A stretch of 64,000 nt of DNA from Candidatus Alcyoniella australis (GTDB lineage: Bacteria; Lernaellota; Lernaellaia; JAVCCG01; Alcyoniellaceae). The notes beneath the pieces are model-generated. The model searched no databases. It was not told where the DNA came from and worked only from the letters and a program-made list of their open reading frames with translations. Both the position numbers and the translations under genes were made by a program. Location of the stretch: the NCBI GenBank assembly GCA_030765605.1, contig JAVCCG010000072.1, positions 1-64,000 of the forward strand. Reading direction: 5' to 3'. Below, in pieces: positions 36,581 through 44,463 of this stretch (within the stretch, counting starts at the first letter, position 1; every line of letters starts with the position of its first letter).

Positions 36581-36697
36581 TTGTTTCTCAGGTGCTTTTT
36601 CGATTCGTGTATTGATTCGCAGATCGGCAGCAAGACAGCCAATCTTCCGGTAAAGGCGCGCATCGATTCTCCCTTCACTGGAATCCGAACCAATGCC

Positions 36698-37417
36698 CTA
36701 CTTCCGCATTGCCTGTGCTTTGAGTTCCTTGGGCATTTTCTCGATAGCGTAGCGCAGGGCCGTGCGGGGCATCTTCGCTTTATGGGCCATGACGTAATCA
36801 AAGACCTCGCGCTGATGCTCCCGGCTGGCCGCCTTAAGCATCCAGCCGTAGCCTTTGCGCACCATATCGTCCTGGTCGGTAAGCAGGATGTCGGCGATCT
36901 GGAAGACCGTGCTCAGGAAGTCCCCGCCCTTGGCCGGAACGATCAGCGACACGGCCGCGGCGCGGCGCATCCAGCGGTTGGACGATCTTGCCCAGCGTCC
37001 AAGCTGGGGCAGATACTCGGGGAAGGTTTGCAAAAACGCGCCCACCGTATGGTTGCAAAGGGTGTCGCAGGCCGCCCAGTTGCCGACGTAGCGCTCGACC
37101 CAGCGTTCGAACAGCGCAAAGTCCGCGGGCTCGTAGCGCTTGCGCAGGGCGTAGGACCACTGGCAGGCAATCGCCGCCTCCTCTAAATATCCCGAGCGCC
37201 AAAGCTCTTCGCACAGCGCGAAGACCTCCGTCTTGGACCGTTCCTTGAGAACCTTGAAGCGCTCCTTGGCGATCTTTCTCACGGCAGCCGTTTCCAGGCC
37301 GTGAACCTTGACCTGCTCCTTAAAGAATCGCTGTGCACTCTCCCGGTATTTCTCTCCAGCGTTGCGCTTAAACTCCTCACGAATCTCGCGGATCAGCGCC
37401 CTGCCCTGACTATTCAT
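36698..37417 (-). CDS. DNA alkylation repair protein (AlkD-like HEAT-repeat family)
   Basis: 239 residues, all-helical, matching the AlkD/AlkC group of DNA glycosylases built from HEAT-like repeats. The N-terminal helices read REIREEFKRNAGEKYRESAQRFFKEQVKVHG; the middle has ERYVGNWAACDTLCNHTVGAFL, the position of the catalytic Asp in AlkD-type proteins; WMRRAAAVSLIVPA follows; and the C-terminal part is DQDDMVRKGYGWMLKAASR. Such enzymes excise bulky or positively charged alkylated bases without flipping them out. It overlaps the downstream end of the methyltransferase gene by 8 bp and was probably co-transcribed with it. Confidence 0.88.
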   Translation of the reverse strand: MNSQGRALIREIREEFKRNAGEKYRESAQRFFKEQVKVHGLETAAVRKIAKERFKVLKERSKTEVFALCEELWRSGYLEEAAIACQWSYALRKRYEPADFALFERWVERYVGNWAACDTLCNHTVGAFLQTFPEYLPQLGRWARSSNRWMRRAAAVSLIVPAKGGDFLSTVFQIADILLTDQDDMVRKGYGWMLKAASREHQREVFDYVMAHKAKMPRTALRYAIEKMPKELKAQAMRK

Positions 37418-38159
37418 CTGATTCCTGCTGCGGCGTTGGCGTTTGCGATCCCAGGGGTCCGGTCATCGGCACGAAGCTCACGGGAATCAGATCGCGCGTG
37501 ACCACGCCGTCCGCGCCCTTACGCACCAGCACCAGCTTTTGAAATCCCTCGCCCACGGGCAGCACCATGGTGCCGCCCACTGCCAGCTGCTCGATCAACG
37601 GCGCGGGGATCGTAGGCGGCGCGGCTGTAACGATGATCGCGTCGAATGGCGCGCGCTCAGGCCAGCCCAGATAGCCGTCGCCGCACCTGACATTGACGTT
37701 GTCGTATCCCAGGCGCGTCAGGTCGGCCCGGGCGCGGTCGGCCAGCTGGCAGAGGATCTCGATGGTGTAGACCTGCGGAACCAGGCGCGAGAGCACGGCC
37801 GCCTGATAACCCGAGCCGGTGCCGATCTCCAGCACCCGCTCGTGGCCGCGCAGTCCAAGCGCCTGGGTCATGTAAGCCACGATGTACGGCTGGCTGATGG
37901 TCTGTTCCAAACCGATGGGCAGCGGCGTGTCCCAATAGGCCATGGCGCGCACGTTGGCGGGCACTAACTCGTGGCGCGGCACCTCGCGCATCGCCGCGAG
38001 CACACGACCGTCGCGCACGCCGCGGTCCTCGATCTGAAACTTGACCATCTGTAGGCGCTGCTGCTGCCAGTTCTCGACCGTGCGCGGCGAACCGGCGCAG
38101 CACAGTCCCCACAGCAGACAAGCCGCGGCCAGAGCAACGATTACAATTCGAGGACGCAT
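37410..38159 (-). CDS. pcm: Protein-L-isoaspartate O-methyltransferase with N-terminal export signal
   Basis: Uses S-adenosylmethionine to methylate L-isoaspartyl residues and start their repair. 249 residues, about 30 longer than cytosolic PCMTs. The extra N-terminus is a signal peptide (PRIVIVALAAACLLWGLCCAGS). The enzyme core is complete: MVKFQIEDRGVRDGRVLAAMREVPRHELVP, TISQPYIVAYMTQAL, the SAM motif VLEIGTGSGYQAAVLS, and GTMVLPVG. The signal could be cleaved by signal peptidase I or could give a lipoprotein; the lipobox is not canonical. The nearby AlkD-like gene overlaps its stop. Export would place repair in the periplasm, where SAM is not expected. Confidence 0.88.
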   Translation of the reverse strand: MRPRIVIVALAAACLLWGLCCAGSPRTVENWQQQRLQMVKFQIEDRGVRDGRVLAAMREVPRHELVPANVRAMAYWDTPLPIGLEQTISQPYIVAYMTQALGLRGHERVLEIGTGSGYQAAVLSRLVPQVYTIEILCQLADRARADLTRLGYDNVNVRCGDGYLGWPERAPFDAIIVTAAPPTIPAPLIEQLAVGGTMVLPVGEGFQKLVLVRKGADGVVTRDLIPVSFVPMTGPLGSQTPTPQQESDE

Positions 38160-38179
38160 GGGACGATTATTTCAGATCG

Positions 38180-38198
38180 GCGGCTGATGACAAGCCGC
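38180..38198. terminator. Hairpin downstream of the GH2 gene
   Basis: GCGGCT (38180-38185), seven-base loop, AGCCGC (38193-38198): a perfect 6-bp stem lying between the end of the GH2 gene (38216) and the start of pcm (38159), both on the minus strand. There is no T tract on the minus-strand side, so it may be a weak terminator or an mRNA 3'-end stabiliser. Confidence 0.35.
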
Positions 38199-38215
38199 TT
38201 TAATCGACGCGCAAA

Positions 38216-40336
38216 TCAGACCACGGTCAGATCGTAGTTGTTGACCAGCTTCGAATCGCCGATACGCAGCACGATCTCGAACTTGTAGTCGCCGATACGC
38301 TCGACCTTACCGTCGAACAGCGCCAGGCGCACGGCCTTGCTGTCGGCAGGCAAGTCAACCTTGAGCGTCTGGGACCACAGCTCGTTCCCCGCCGGATCGC
38401 TGAAACGCACGTCGACCTCGCCAACCATCGGCTCGAACTTATCGTTGACCGCGTAGACCGGCAGCGGCGCGATCTGGCCACGATTGAACGCCGGGCGCTC
38501 GAACACGGTGAAGGCGTACTGCGGACTCATCGCGCGGGCAAAGGGCTCGAAGCTGCCCTTGGGCACGCGCCAATAGTCGACGATCGACCAGAGGATCGCC
38601 GGGTTGGGATCGCTGAACATGAACGGCACCAGGCCGCCGGCGGGCTCGTATTTGGCCAGGCGGATGCGGTCGATGTAGAAACGATTGAGCTTGGACTGGT
38701 AGTCCTGACTGGCCTCGATCAAGCGGTCGAGGTCGGCAAACGGTGCATCGCCAAGCCAGTGCCGCAGCAGCTCGGGCTGGGCGCTGTGGCGCAGTTCCAG
38801 ATGGTCCCAGTCGATCTTGGACGCGTCGCCGTCGGGCGCGATGAACTTCAGCGCCGACTCGCGGTTGGGCAGGCTCTGGGCGCCGAACTCCGAGATCAGC
38901 CGCAGGTTGCGCGGCGCGTATTTGCGCACCTTGTCAAAGGTCCACATGCTCTTGCCCATGGCGCGGTACCAGCCGAAATAGAAATGCGTGTCGCCACCGC
39001 GTTTGAGCAAATCCAAATCGCCCGATGAGCGGAACGTCTCGCGCGTGGGGTCAATCCGCCGCAGCTTGTCGGCCATGGCGCTGTCCATCACATCGCGGTT
39101 CCACGAGTAGACCGTGGCCGAGAAACTCAGCCGCAGCTTGCTCCAGGTGTCCTCGTCCTTGGTATCGACGATGTGCACCGGCTCGTTGTGGCAGCACCAG
39201 ATCACGATGCTCGGGTGGTTGTAGAGCAGCCGCACCATCTGCTCGGACTGGCGCAGGCACTCGGGCATGATCGACTTGTCGTAGAGCCACTGCAGGGGGA
39301 AGTCCTGCCACAGCAAAATCCCCGCGCGGTCGGCCGCATCGTAGAGCAGCGGGTGATCGATATGGGCATGCACGCGCAGCAGATTGAGGTTGGCGCGCTT
39401 GGCCAGCTCCATGTCGGTCTGCACGCGCTCGGCCGTGGTCGTGGCCAGGCGCGTGTCCGACGGCGGATAGTTGTTGCCGCGCAGGAAATAGCGGTGGCCG
39501 TTGATGTAGGCGATCAGGTCGTTCATCTCGAACGTGCGCACGCCGAACAGGGTCGAGCGCTCGTCGCACTTGGTGCGGCCGCGACTGAGCTTGAGCTTGG
39601 CGCTGTAGAGGTTGGGCTCGCCCACGTCGTGGGGCCACCACAGCTTGTAGGGCGCAAGCTGCACGGTCTGGCGCACCACGTTCTCGCCCTGGTGCAGCGC
39701 CACGTCGAACTCGAAGCGCTGCGCCTCGCCCTTGAAATTCTCCGGCGCGAAATCGAGCGCCAGCTTGGCCGCGCCGGGCTCCAGCGCGTCGATCCGCGCC
39801 GAAACCTCGATCGTGGCTTGCTGCTCGTCAAAGTTGCGCGTGGCCAGCATCAGCTCCGAAATCCGCGCGGCCTTGAACGGCTCGATGGTCACCGGCAGCC
39901 AGATCCCGCCGGGGTTGGTCAGCGGGTCGAGGCAGTCCCAGTGGCTGAACACGCCGGTGATCAGCTTCTTGCCGACCTTGACCTTCTCGTCCGGGCAATC
40001 GAGCTCCACGATCAGCTCGTTGTCAGCCTTGAGCAGATCGGTCACCACATACTCGCGCGGCGTAAAGTAGCCCTGGTCCGAGCCCTGGTCCGCGCCGTTG
40101 AGCAGCACCCGCGAGTAGTAGAAGACTCCCCCAAGCCGCAGCAGATATTGACTGCCCTTGGCCTTTTTATGCTTGAAACGCTTGCGATAGACCGCCTTGC
40201 CCGCGTGGCGCTCGAGCCCCTCGCATAGCTGCCAGTGCCCAGGCACCTGCGCCGCGACCCAGCCCTGCTGCTCGCTGTAGCTTGGGTTAAAACCCTCGAC
40301 GGGCAGGACTTCCCATTCGCCGCTAAGATCGATCAT
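38216..40336 (-). CDS. Glycoside hydrolase family 2 protein (beta-mannosidase/glucosaminidase-like)
   Basis: 706 residues, no signal peptide, so cytoplasmic. Family 2 order is visible: an N-terminal sugar-binding jelly roll (VPGHWQLCEG, YRKRF, LNGADQGSDQGYFTPREYVVTDLL), an Ig-like middle (ISELMLATRNFDEQQATIEV), then the TIM barrel with FLRGNNYPPSD, LLRVHAHIDHPLLYDAADRAGILLWQDFPLQW, the acid/base Glu385 in CCHNEP, and the nucleophile Glu483 in LISEFGAQSLP. The N-x-NNY-P and WQDFP blocks suit the beta-mannosidase/exo-glucosaminidase branch more than LacZ. Substrate not certain. The start is ATG at 40336; a stand-alone gene with the AT-rich island immediately upstream. Confidence 0.87.
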   Translation of the reverse strand: MIDLSGEWEVLPVEGFNPSYSEQQGWVAAQVPGHWQLCEGLERHAGKAVYRKRFKHKKAKGSQYLLRLGGVFYYSRVLLNGADQGSDQGYFTPREYVVTDLLKADNELIVELDCPDEKVKVGKKLITGVFSHWDCLDPLTNPGGIWLPVTIEPFKAARISELMLATRNFDEQQATIEVSARIDALEPGAAKLALDFAPENFKGEAQRFEFDVALHQGENVVRQTVQLAPYKLWWPHDVGEPNLYSAKLKLSRGRTKCDERSTLFGVRTFEMNDLIAYINGHRYFLRGNNYPPSDTRLATTTAERVQTDMELAKRANLNLLRVHAHIDHPLLYDAADRAGILLWQDFPLQWLYDKSIMPECLRQSEQMVRLLYNHPSIVIWCCHNEPVHIVDTKDEDTWSKLRLSFSATVYSWNRDVMDSAMADKLRRIDPTRETFRSSGDLDLLKRGGDTHFYFGWYRAMGKSMWTFDKVRKYAPRNLRLISEFGAQSLPNRESALKFIAPDGDASKIDWDHLELRHSAQPELLRHWLGDAPFADLDRLIEASQDYQSKLNRFYIDRIRLAKYEPAGGLVPFMFSDPNPAILWSIVDYWRVPKGSFEPFARAMSPQYAFTVFERPAFNRGQIAPLPVYAVNDKFEPMVGEVDVRFSDPAGNELWSQTLKVDLPADSKAVRLALFDGKVERIGDYKFEIVLRIGDSKLVNNYDLTVV

Positions 40337-40432
40337 GCCATGGCTCCATTGATGGGTCTTGAACAGAAGTCGGGAAGGGAATTATCGTGTCCGCAGCGCA
40401 GAAATGTCAAACCTCCCTATTTATTCCGGGGC

Positions 40433-40461
40433 TTGCAAACATTATCAGGGCGTAGTAGATA
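40433..40461 (+). promoter_or_regulatory. Promoter candidate of the pentapeptide-repeat gene
   Basis: TTGCAA (40433-40438), 17-base spacer, TAGATA (40456-40461), about 18-40 bases before the possible ATG codons at 40480 and 40501. The AT-rich background raises the chance of a false match. Confidence 0.4.
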
Positions 40462-40479
40462 ATACGTTTATACTCTTGA

Positions 40480-41907
40480 ATGAAAAATGAGAGCTGCCCA
40501 ATGTCCAATGAAAATAAATCAGAACAGGCCCGGAGGGGTCGAATTGAACTCGATCAAAAAATAATCGCCAAGACTATCGGCCTTGGGGTTATTATTGGTG
40601 TCGGCCTTGTTATTGACCTTTTATTCGCTATTTGGGATTTAAGTCTTCTTTGCGATTGCTCAGCGCTTCCGAAATATTTTAATCTGTGCGCGATCCCAAT
40701 GATGGTCAAAGAGAATCCGCCCTGGACCGTTATTACTGCCCTTGTTACTGCCCCTGCTTTGATTCTGCTTTGGTATTGGCGCACAGTGCATAGTCGGGCC
40801 AATCTTTGTAATACTCAAGAGCAAATTGTACTTGACAGAGAACGTAACACTAATGACCTCAAGAGACAGTTTAACGACCGTTTCTTAATTGCCATAGATT
40901 TATTAGGTAAAGATAATGAAGATACACAACGGGGGGCCATTTATGCACTTGAGCTTTTAATGAGAGATGCCCCGAGTTATCAACCAACAATAATCGAGAC
41001 TCTTTCAGATTTTATCCGCCGAAACGCACCATATCCCCCAATCGATGGAAAAGACAAAAAAGACGAGGAAGGGCATCTAGAGAACCGATCTTCAAACATT
41101 CGCACGGATATTCAAGCAGCACTGACAGTAATAGGAAGGCGAAACGTTAAATTCGATCGTACGAACTATGTGATAAATCTCTCTCATGTATGTTTAGAAG
41201 GATATAATTTCGATAATGGTATGTTTAATAGCGCGACTTTTTATCAATCTAATTTAAAGAATGCGTCTTTGTGTAAAACCAATCTAATAAATGCATCCCT
41301 CGTCAGGGCGAAAGTCAACAATGCGTATCTTATCGCCGCTAATCTCCAAAATGCGAACCTTTCGGTTGCCGATTTACAAGAAGCAACCCTTGAAGGGTCC
41401 GATCTCGAAAAGGCAATATTATCCGGAGCAAACTTATATAATGCAAGCCTTACATACACCAATTTCCGGGGGGCTAGGCTATTAAGAGCCAATCTACAAG
41501 AGGCGACTCTTGAAGGAGCCCAGCTCCAAGGCTCGAACCTCCAAGAGGCCAACCTCCAAGAGGCGTTTCTTGTTGACGCCAGTCTCCAAAACGCAAATCT
41601 CTCAAGAGCCGACCTCCAAAACGCGGATCTTGGTCTTGCCAATCTTCAAAATGCCAACCTTAATAAAGTTAACCTCAGAGATGCCATACTATACGGAGCC
41701 CGTTTTGTTGGAACACGTCTAGGAGGAGCAGATATTAGCAACGCTCAAATATCAGAGGAGACATTATGGTCTAGTGCTATATATAATACTGACACAAAGT
41801 TTCCTGACGGTTTCGATCCAAAGACACATCAAATGATTAATACGGCTGTTAGCAAAGTTCCATTTATGTCGATAGAATTTAAAAATCAAAATCAAGAAGG
41901 AGAATGA
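40480..41907 (+). CDS. Membrane-anchored pentapeptide-repeat protein on an AT-rich island
   Basis: 475 residues (or 468 from ATG at 40501). Two hydrophobic segments near the N-terminus (IGLGVIIGVGLVIDLLFAIW and PWTVITALVTAPALILLWYW), a middle region RQFNDRFLIAIDLLGKDNEDTQRGAIYALELLMRD of a type often found before pentapeptide repeats, and then about 40 A(D/N)LxX pentapeptides from residue 220 to 430 (ANLQNANL, ADLQEATL, SNLQEANL). These form a right-handed quadrilateral helix. The function of such proteins is mostly unknown; some mimic DNA and bind gyrase, but membrane ones do not clearly do so. The gene is far richer in A+T than its neighbours, with many AAT/TTA/ATA codons that surrounding genes avoid, which points to recent transfer. 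Confidence 0.85.
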   Translation: MKNESCPMSNENKSEQARRGRIELDQKIIAKTIGLGVIIGVGLVIDLLFAIWDLSLLCDCSALPKYFNLCAIPMMVKENPPWTVITALVTAPALILLWYWRTVHSRANLCNTQEQIVLDRERNTNDLKRQFNDRFLIAIDLLGKDNEDTQRGAIYALELLMRDAPSYQPTIIETLSDFIRRNAPYPPIDGKDKKDEEGHLENRSSNIRTDIQAALTVIGRRNVKFDRTNYVINLSHVCLEGYNFDNGMFNSATFYQSNLKNASLCKTNLINASLVRAKVNNAYLIAANLQNANLSVADLQEATLEGSDLEKAILSGANLYNASLTYTNFRGARLLRANLQEATLEGAQLQGSNLQEANLQEAFLVDASLQNANLSRADLQNADLGLANLQNANLNKVNLRDAILYGARFVGTRLGGADISNAQISEETLWSSAIYNTDTKFPDGFDPKTHQMINTAVSKVPFMSIEFKNQNQEGE

Positions 41908-42048
41908 TGGACAGTCCTCGTCTATTTATTCTCCAACCATCAAATTCGTACGCAGGTTTTGAGTCGTATTAAACACCTAAAATCCTAATAATTGTTTACC
42001 CCGTCCATGGCATTGGATAGGATGATTCCTCAAACTAGGGGGTGTCCC

Positions 42049-44463
42049 ATGGGCTCAGCGGAAAAGGGCGTGCAGCAGGCTCAGCCGCGGCGCAGGAAGT
42101 TCGTCTGGCGTGTTGCGATCGGCACTTGTCTGCTGATCGTGGCGCTGTTCTTCGGCATGCGGCTTTACGTGGCTCGCGGCTACCCGCAGACCAGCGGAAC
42201 CTTCGAGCTGCCGGGATTGCTGGCCGAGGTCGAGGTATTGCGCGACCAGTGGGGCGTACCGCACGTCTACGCGCAAAACGAGCACGACGCGCTGTTCGCC
42301 CAGGGCGTGGTCCACGCCCAGGACCGCCGCTTCCAGATGGAGGGAATCAGCCGCACGGTGTTCGGCGAACTCTCGGCCCTGGCCGGGCCCATCGCTCTGG
42401 AGCAGGACAAGATTTTCCGCTCCTACGACATGCGCGGCATTGCGCGACGAGTGGTTGGGGAAATGCCCGAGCGGCTGCGCGAGGGCATGCAGGCCTATTG
42501 CGACGGGGTCAACGCGGTGCTCGCGGACGATCCGACGCGCCTGCCGCTGGAATTTCGCATGATGGACGCCCAACCCGCGCCCTGGACGCCCGAGGACGTG
42601 GTCGGCGTGTTCCTGCTCAACTGCTGGTACCTCTCGCTGAACTTCCCGGAGGAGCGCCTCGCCGCCGACCTCTCGGCCACGCTGACCCAGCAGGAGATCG
42701 AGCTGTTGTTCGGCTTTGAGGAACCCGGCGCCATCGAGCCCGGCGCGCCGCCCGATCAACAGGAGCTGGCCGCGCTTGAAACCCTGTTGCGCTTCTCCGG
42801 GCCCGCGGCGAGCAACAACTGGGCCGCGGGCATGGGCAAGACCAAGAGCGGCGAGCCGATTTTGGCCAACGACCCGCATTTGGGGCTGACCCTGCCCTGC
42901 ATCTGGTATGAGGTGCATATCCAGTGCCCGCAGTTTCGCTTTGCCGGGTTCTCGATCCCGGGCGCGCCGTTCGTTGCCATCGGCCGCAACGCGGGTGTGG
43001 CCTGGGGCTTCACCAACGTGATGACCGACAACGCCGACCTGGTGCTCGAAAAAGTTCGGCTCGAAACAGGCGAGGTGCTGACCCCCGATGGCTGGCAGGC
43101 GCTGGAGCAGCGGAGCGAATCCTTTGAGGTGCGCGGCGGCGAGACCTTGGTGCGCAAGATGTATCGTGGGCCCAACGGTCCGATCGTGCGCATGCCAAAG
43201 CAAGAGAATCTGGACGCCGAGGGCATGGGCATCGCCTATGCCCTGCGCTGGGTCGGCCAGGATGAGCGCGACAGCCTGGCGGCGTTCGAGGCAATGGTCC
43301 GTTCGCGCAACTCCGCGGAGTTGATCCAGGCCGTGCGGCTGTTCCAGGGCCTGAGCCAGAACCTGGTCTACGTCGATCTCGAGAGCCACTACGGCTGGCA
43401 GCCGTTTGGCAGCGTGCCGCGGCGCACGGGATACTCGGGCAAGTATCCGGTGCCGGGCTGGGAGTCGGACACCAAGCGCTGGACCGGCTACGTGCCGTTC
43501 GAGATGCTGCCGCACGAACGCGATCCGGGCCGGGGCTACGTGCTCTCGGCCAACACCGACTCGGACGATGGCCTGGACTACACCATCAGCCACAGCTTCG
43601 TGCGGCCCTATCGCTATAACCGAATCAACGAGCTGCTCGACAGCGGCCACCAGCTCGACCTCGAGGCGATGGCCAAAATCCAGGGCGATACGCAGAGCCT
43701 ACAGGCGCCGGTCTACCTCGCGGTCGTGTTCGCCGAGGCGGGCGACGATCCGCAGCTCAGCGGGATGGTCGAGCTGCTCGAGCAGTGGGACCGCAACCTG
43801 GCACCGGACTCGGCGGCAGCCGCGGTGTACGAGGTGTTCCTAGGCAAACTGTGGCGGCTGTGGATCGGCGATGAGCTCGGCGAGCTGTTCGAACCGTTCG
43901 CCCGGCGCAAGATGCCGCTGGACAGCCCGCTGGACGCGCTGGTGGGCGATCCGTCCAATCAGTTCTGGGACGACCGCAACACCGAGGGCGTGGTGGAGAC
44001 CCGCCGCGAGATCGTGCGCGCGGCCCTGATGCAGACCAATGACGAACTCAGCGCGCTGCTGGGTCCGGATATGTCCAAGTGGAGCTGGGGCGCGATCCAC
44101 GGTGCGATCTTCCAGCACCCGGCGGGCGCGGGCGGACTGGCCGGACGGCTGCTGGACTTCGGCCCGCTGATCGTGGGCGGCGACGCTCACACGATCAACG
44201 CCAACGCCTGGTCGATCGGCAGCGGCTGGCGCGTGGCGCACTACCCGAGCCTGCGCTTCCTGTTCGACGCGGCCGACCCGGACCATCCGCGCAGCGCGAT
44301 CACCACCGGCCAGTCGGGCCATCCAGGCAACGAGCACTACTCGGACCAAGCTCCGTTGTGGGCCGAGGTGAGCTACAAGACCCAATTGTGGAATCGCGAG
44401 GAGATCGAGCAGGCGAGCAAGTCCAGACGCCTGCTGCTGCGGCCCGTTGAAGAAGCTCAGTGA
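42049..44463 (+). CDS. Penicillin acylase family Ntn-hydrolase, membrane-anchored
   Basis: 804 residues from ATG at 42049, chosen because AGGGGG lies seven bases upstream; an in-frame ATT-rich extension upstream is AT-rich island DNA. An N-terminal membrane helix (WRVAIGTCLLIVALFFGMRLYV) holds the protein at the periplasmic side. The alpha part has VEVLRDQWGVPHVYAQNEHDALFAQGVVHAQDRRFQME. Autocatalytic cleavage is expected before Ser255 in PAASNNWAAG, the new N-terminus of the beta chain; LANDPHLGLTLP, FSIPGAPFVAIGRNAGVAWGFTNV and AGGDAH-type (VGGDAHTINANA) blocks follow. The family hydrolyses amide bonds of beta-lactams, acyl-homoserine lactones or other acyl amides; the substrate here is unknown. 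GTGA overlap with the alpha-galactosidase gene. Confidence 0.88.
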   Translation: MGSAEKGVQQAQPRRRKFVWRVAIGTCLLIVALFFGMRLYVARGYPQTSGTFELPGLLAEVEVLRDQWGVPHVYAQNEHDALFAQGVVHAQDRRFQMEGISRTVFGELSALAGPIALEQDKIFRSYDMRGIARRVVGEMPERLREGMQAYCDGVNAVLADDPTRLPLEFRMMDAQPAPWTPEDVVGVFLLNCWYLSLNFPEERLAADLSATLTQQEIELLFGFEEPGAIEPGAPPDQQELAALETLLRFSGPAASNNWAAGMGKTKSGEPILANDPHLGLTLPCIWYEVHIQCPQFRFAGFSIPGAPFVAIGRNAGVAWGFTNVMTDNADLVLEKVRLETGEVLTPDGWQALEQRSESFEVRGGETLVRKMYRGPNGPIVRMPKQENLDAEGMGIAYALRWVGQDERDSLAAFEAMVRSRNSAELIQAVRLFQGLSQNLVYVDLESHYGWQPFGSVPRRTGYSGKYPVPGWESDTKRWTGYVPFEMLPHERDPGRGYVLSANTDSDDGLDYTISHSFVRPYRYNRINELLDSGHQLDLEAMAKIQGDTQSLQAPVYLAVVFAEAGDDPQLSGMVELLEQWDRNLAPDSAAAAVYEVFLGKLWRLWIGDELGELFEPFARRKMPLDSPLDALVGDPSNQFWDDRNTEGVVETRREIVRAALMQTNDELSALLGPDMSKWSWGAIHGAIFQHPAGAGGLAGRLLDFGPLIVGGDAHTINANAWSIGSGWRVAHYPSLRFLFDAADPDHPRSAITTGQSGHPGNEHYSDQAPLWAEVSYKTQLWNREEIEQASKSRRLLLRPVEEAQ

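Noticed and set aside
36577-36801. 74-codon minus-strand frame covering the gap between the small hypothetical and AlkD-like genes
   Set aside because: Most of it overlaps the AlkD-like gene in another frame and the remaining 28 residues show no motif or ribosome site.
41330-41700. Repeated CTCCAA-A-GC units in the pentapeptide gene as a DNA repeat or CRISPR
   Set aside because: Units are 15 bases apart in one frame and simply encode A(D/N)LQ-x pentapeptides; there are no spacers.
40338-42011. Imperfect flanking repeat CCATGGC...ATTG at both sides of the AT-rich island (40338 and 42005) as integration duplication
   Set aside because: Only seven bases match exactly before gaps are needed, and CCATGGC is a simple palindrome that contains a start codon; too weak to claim.
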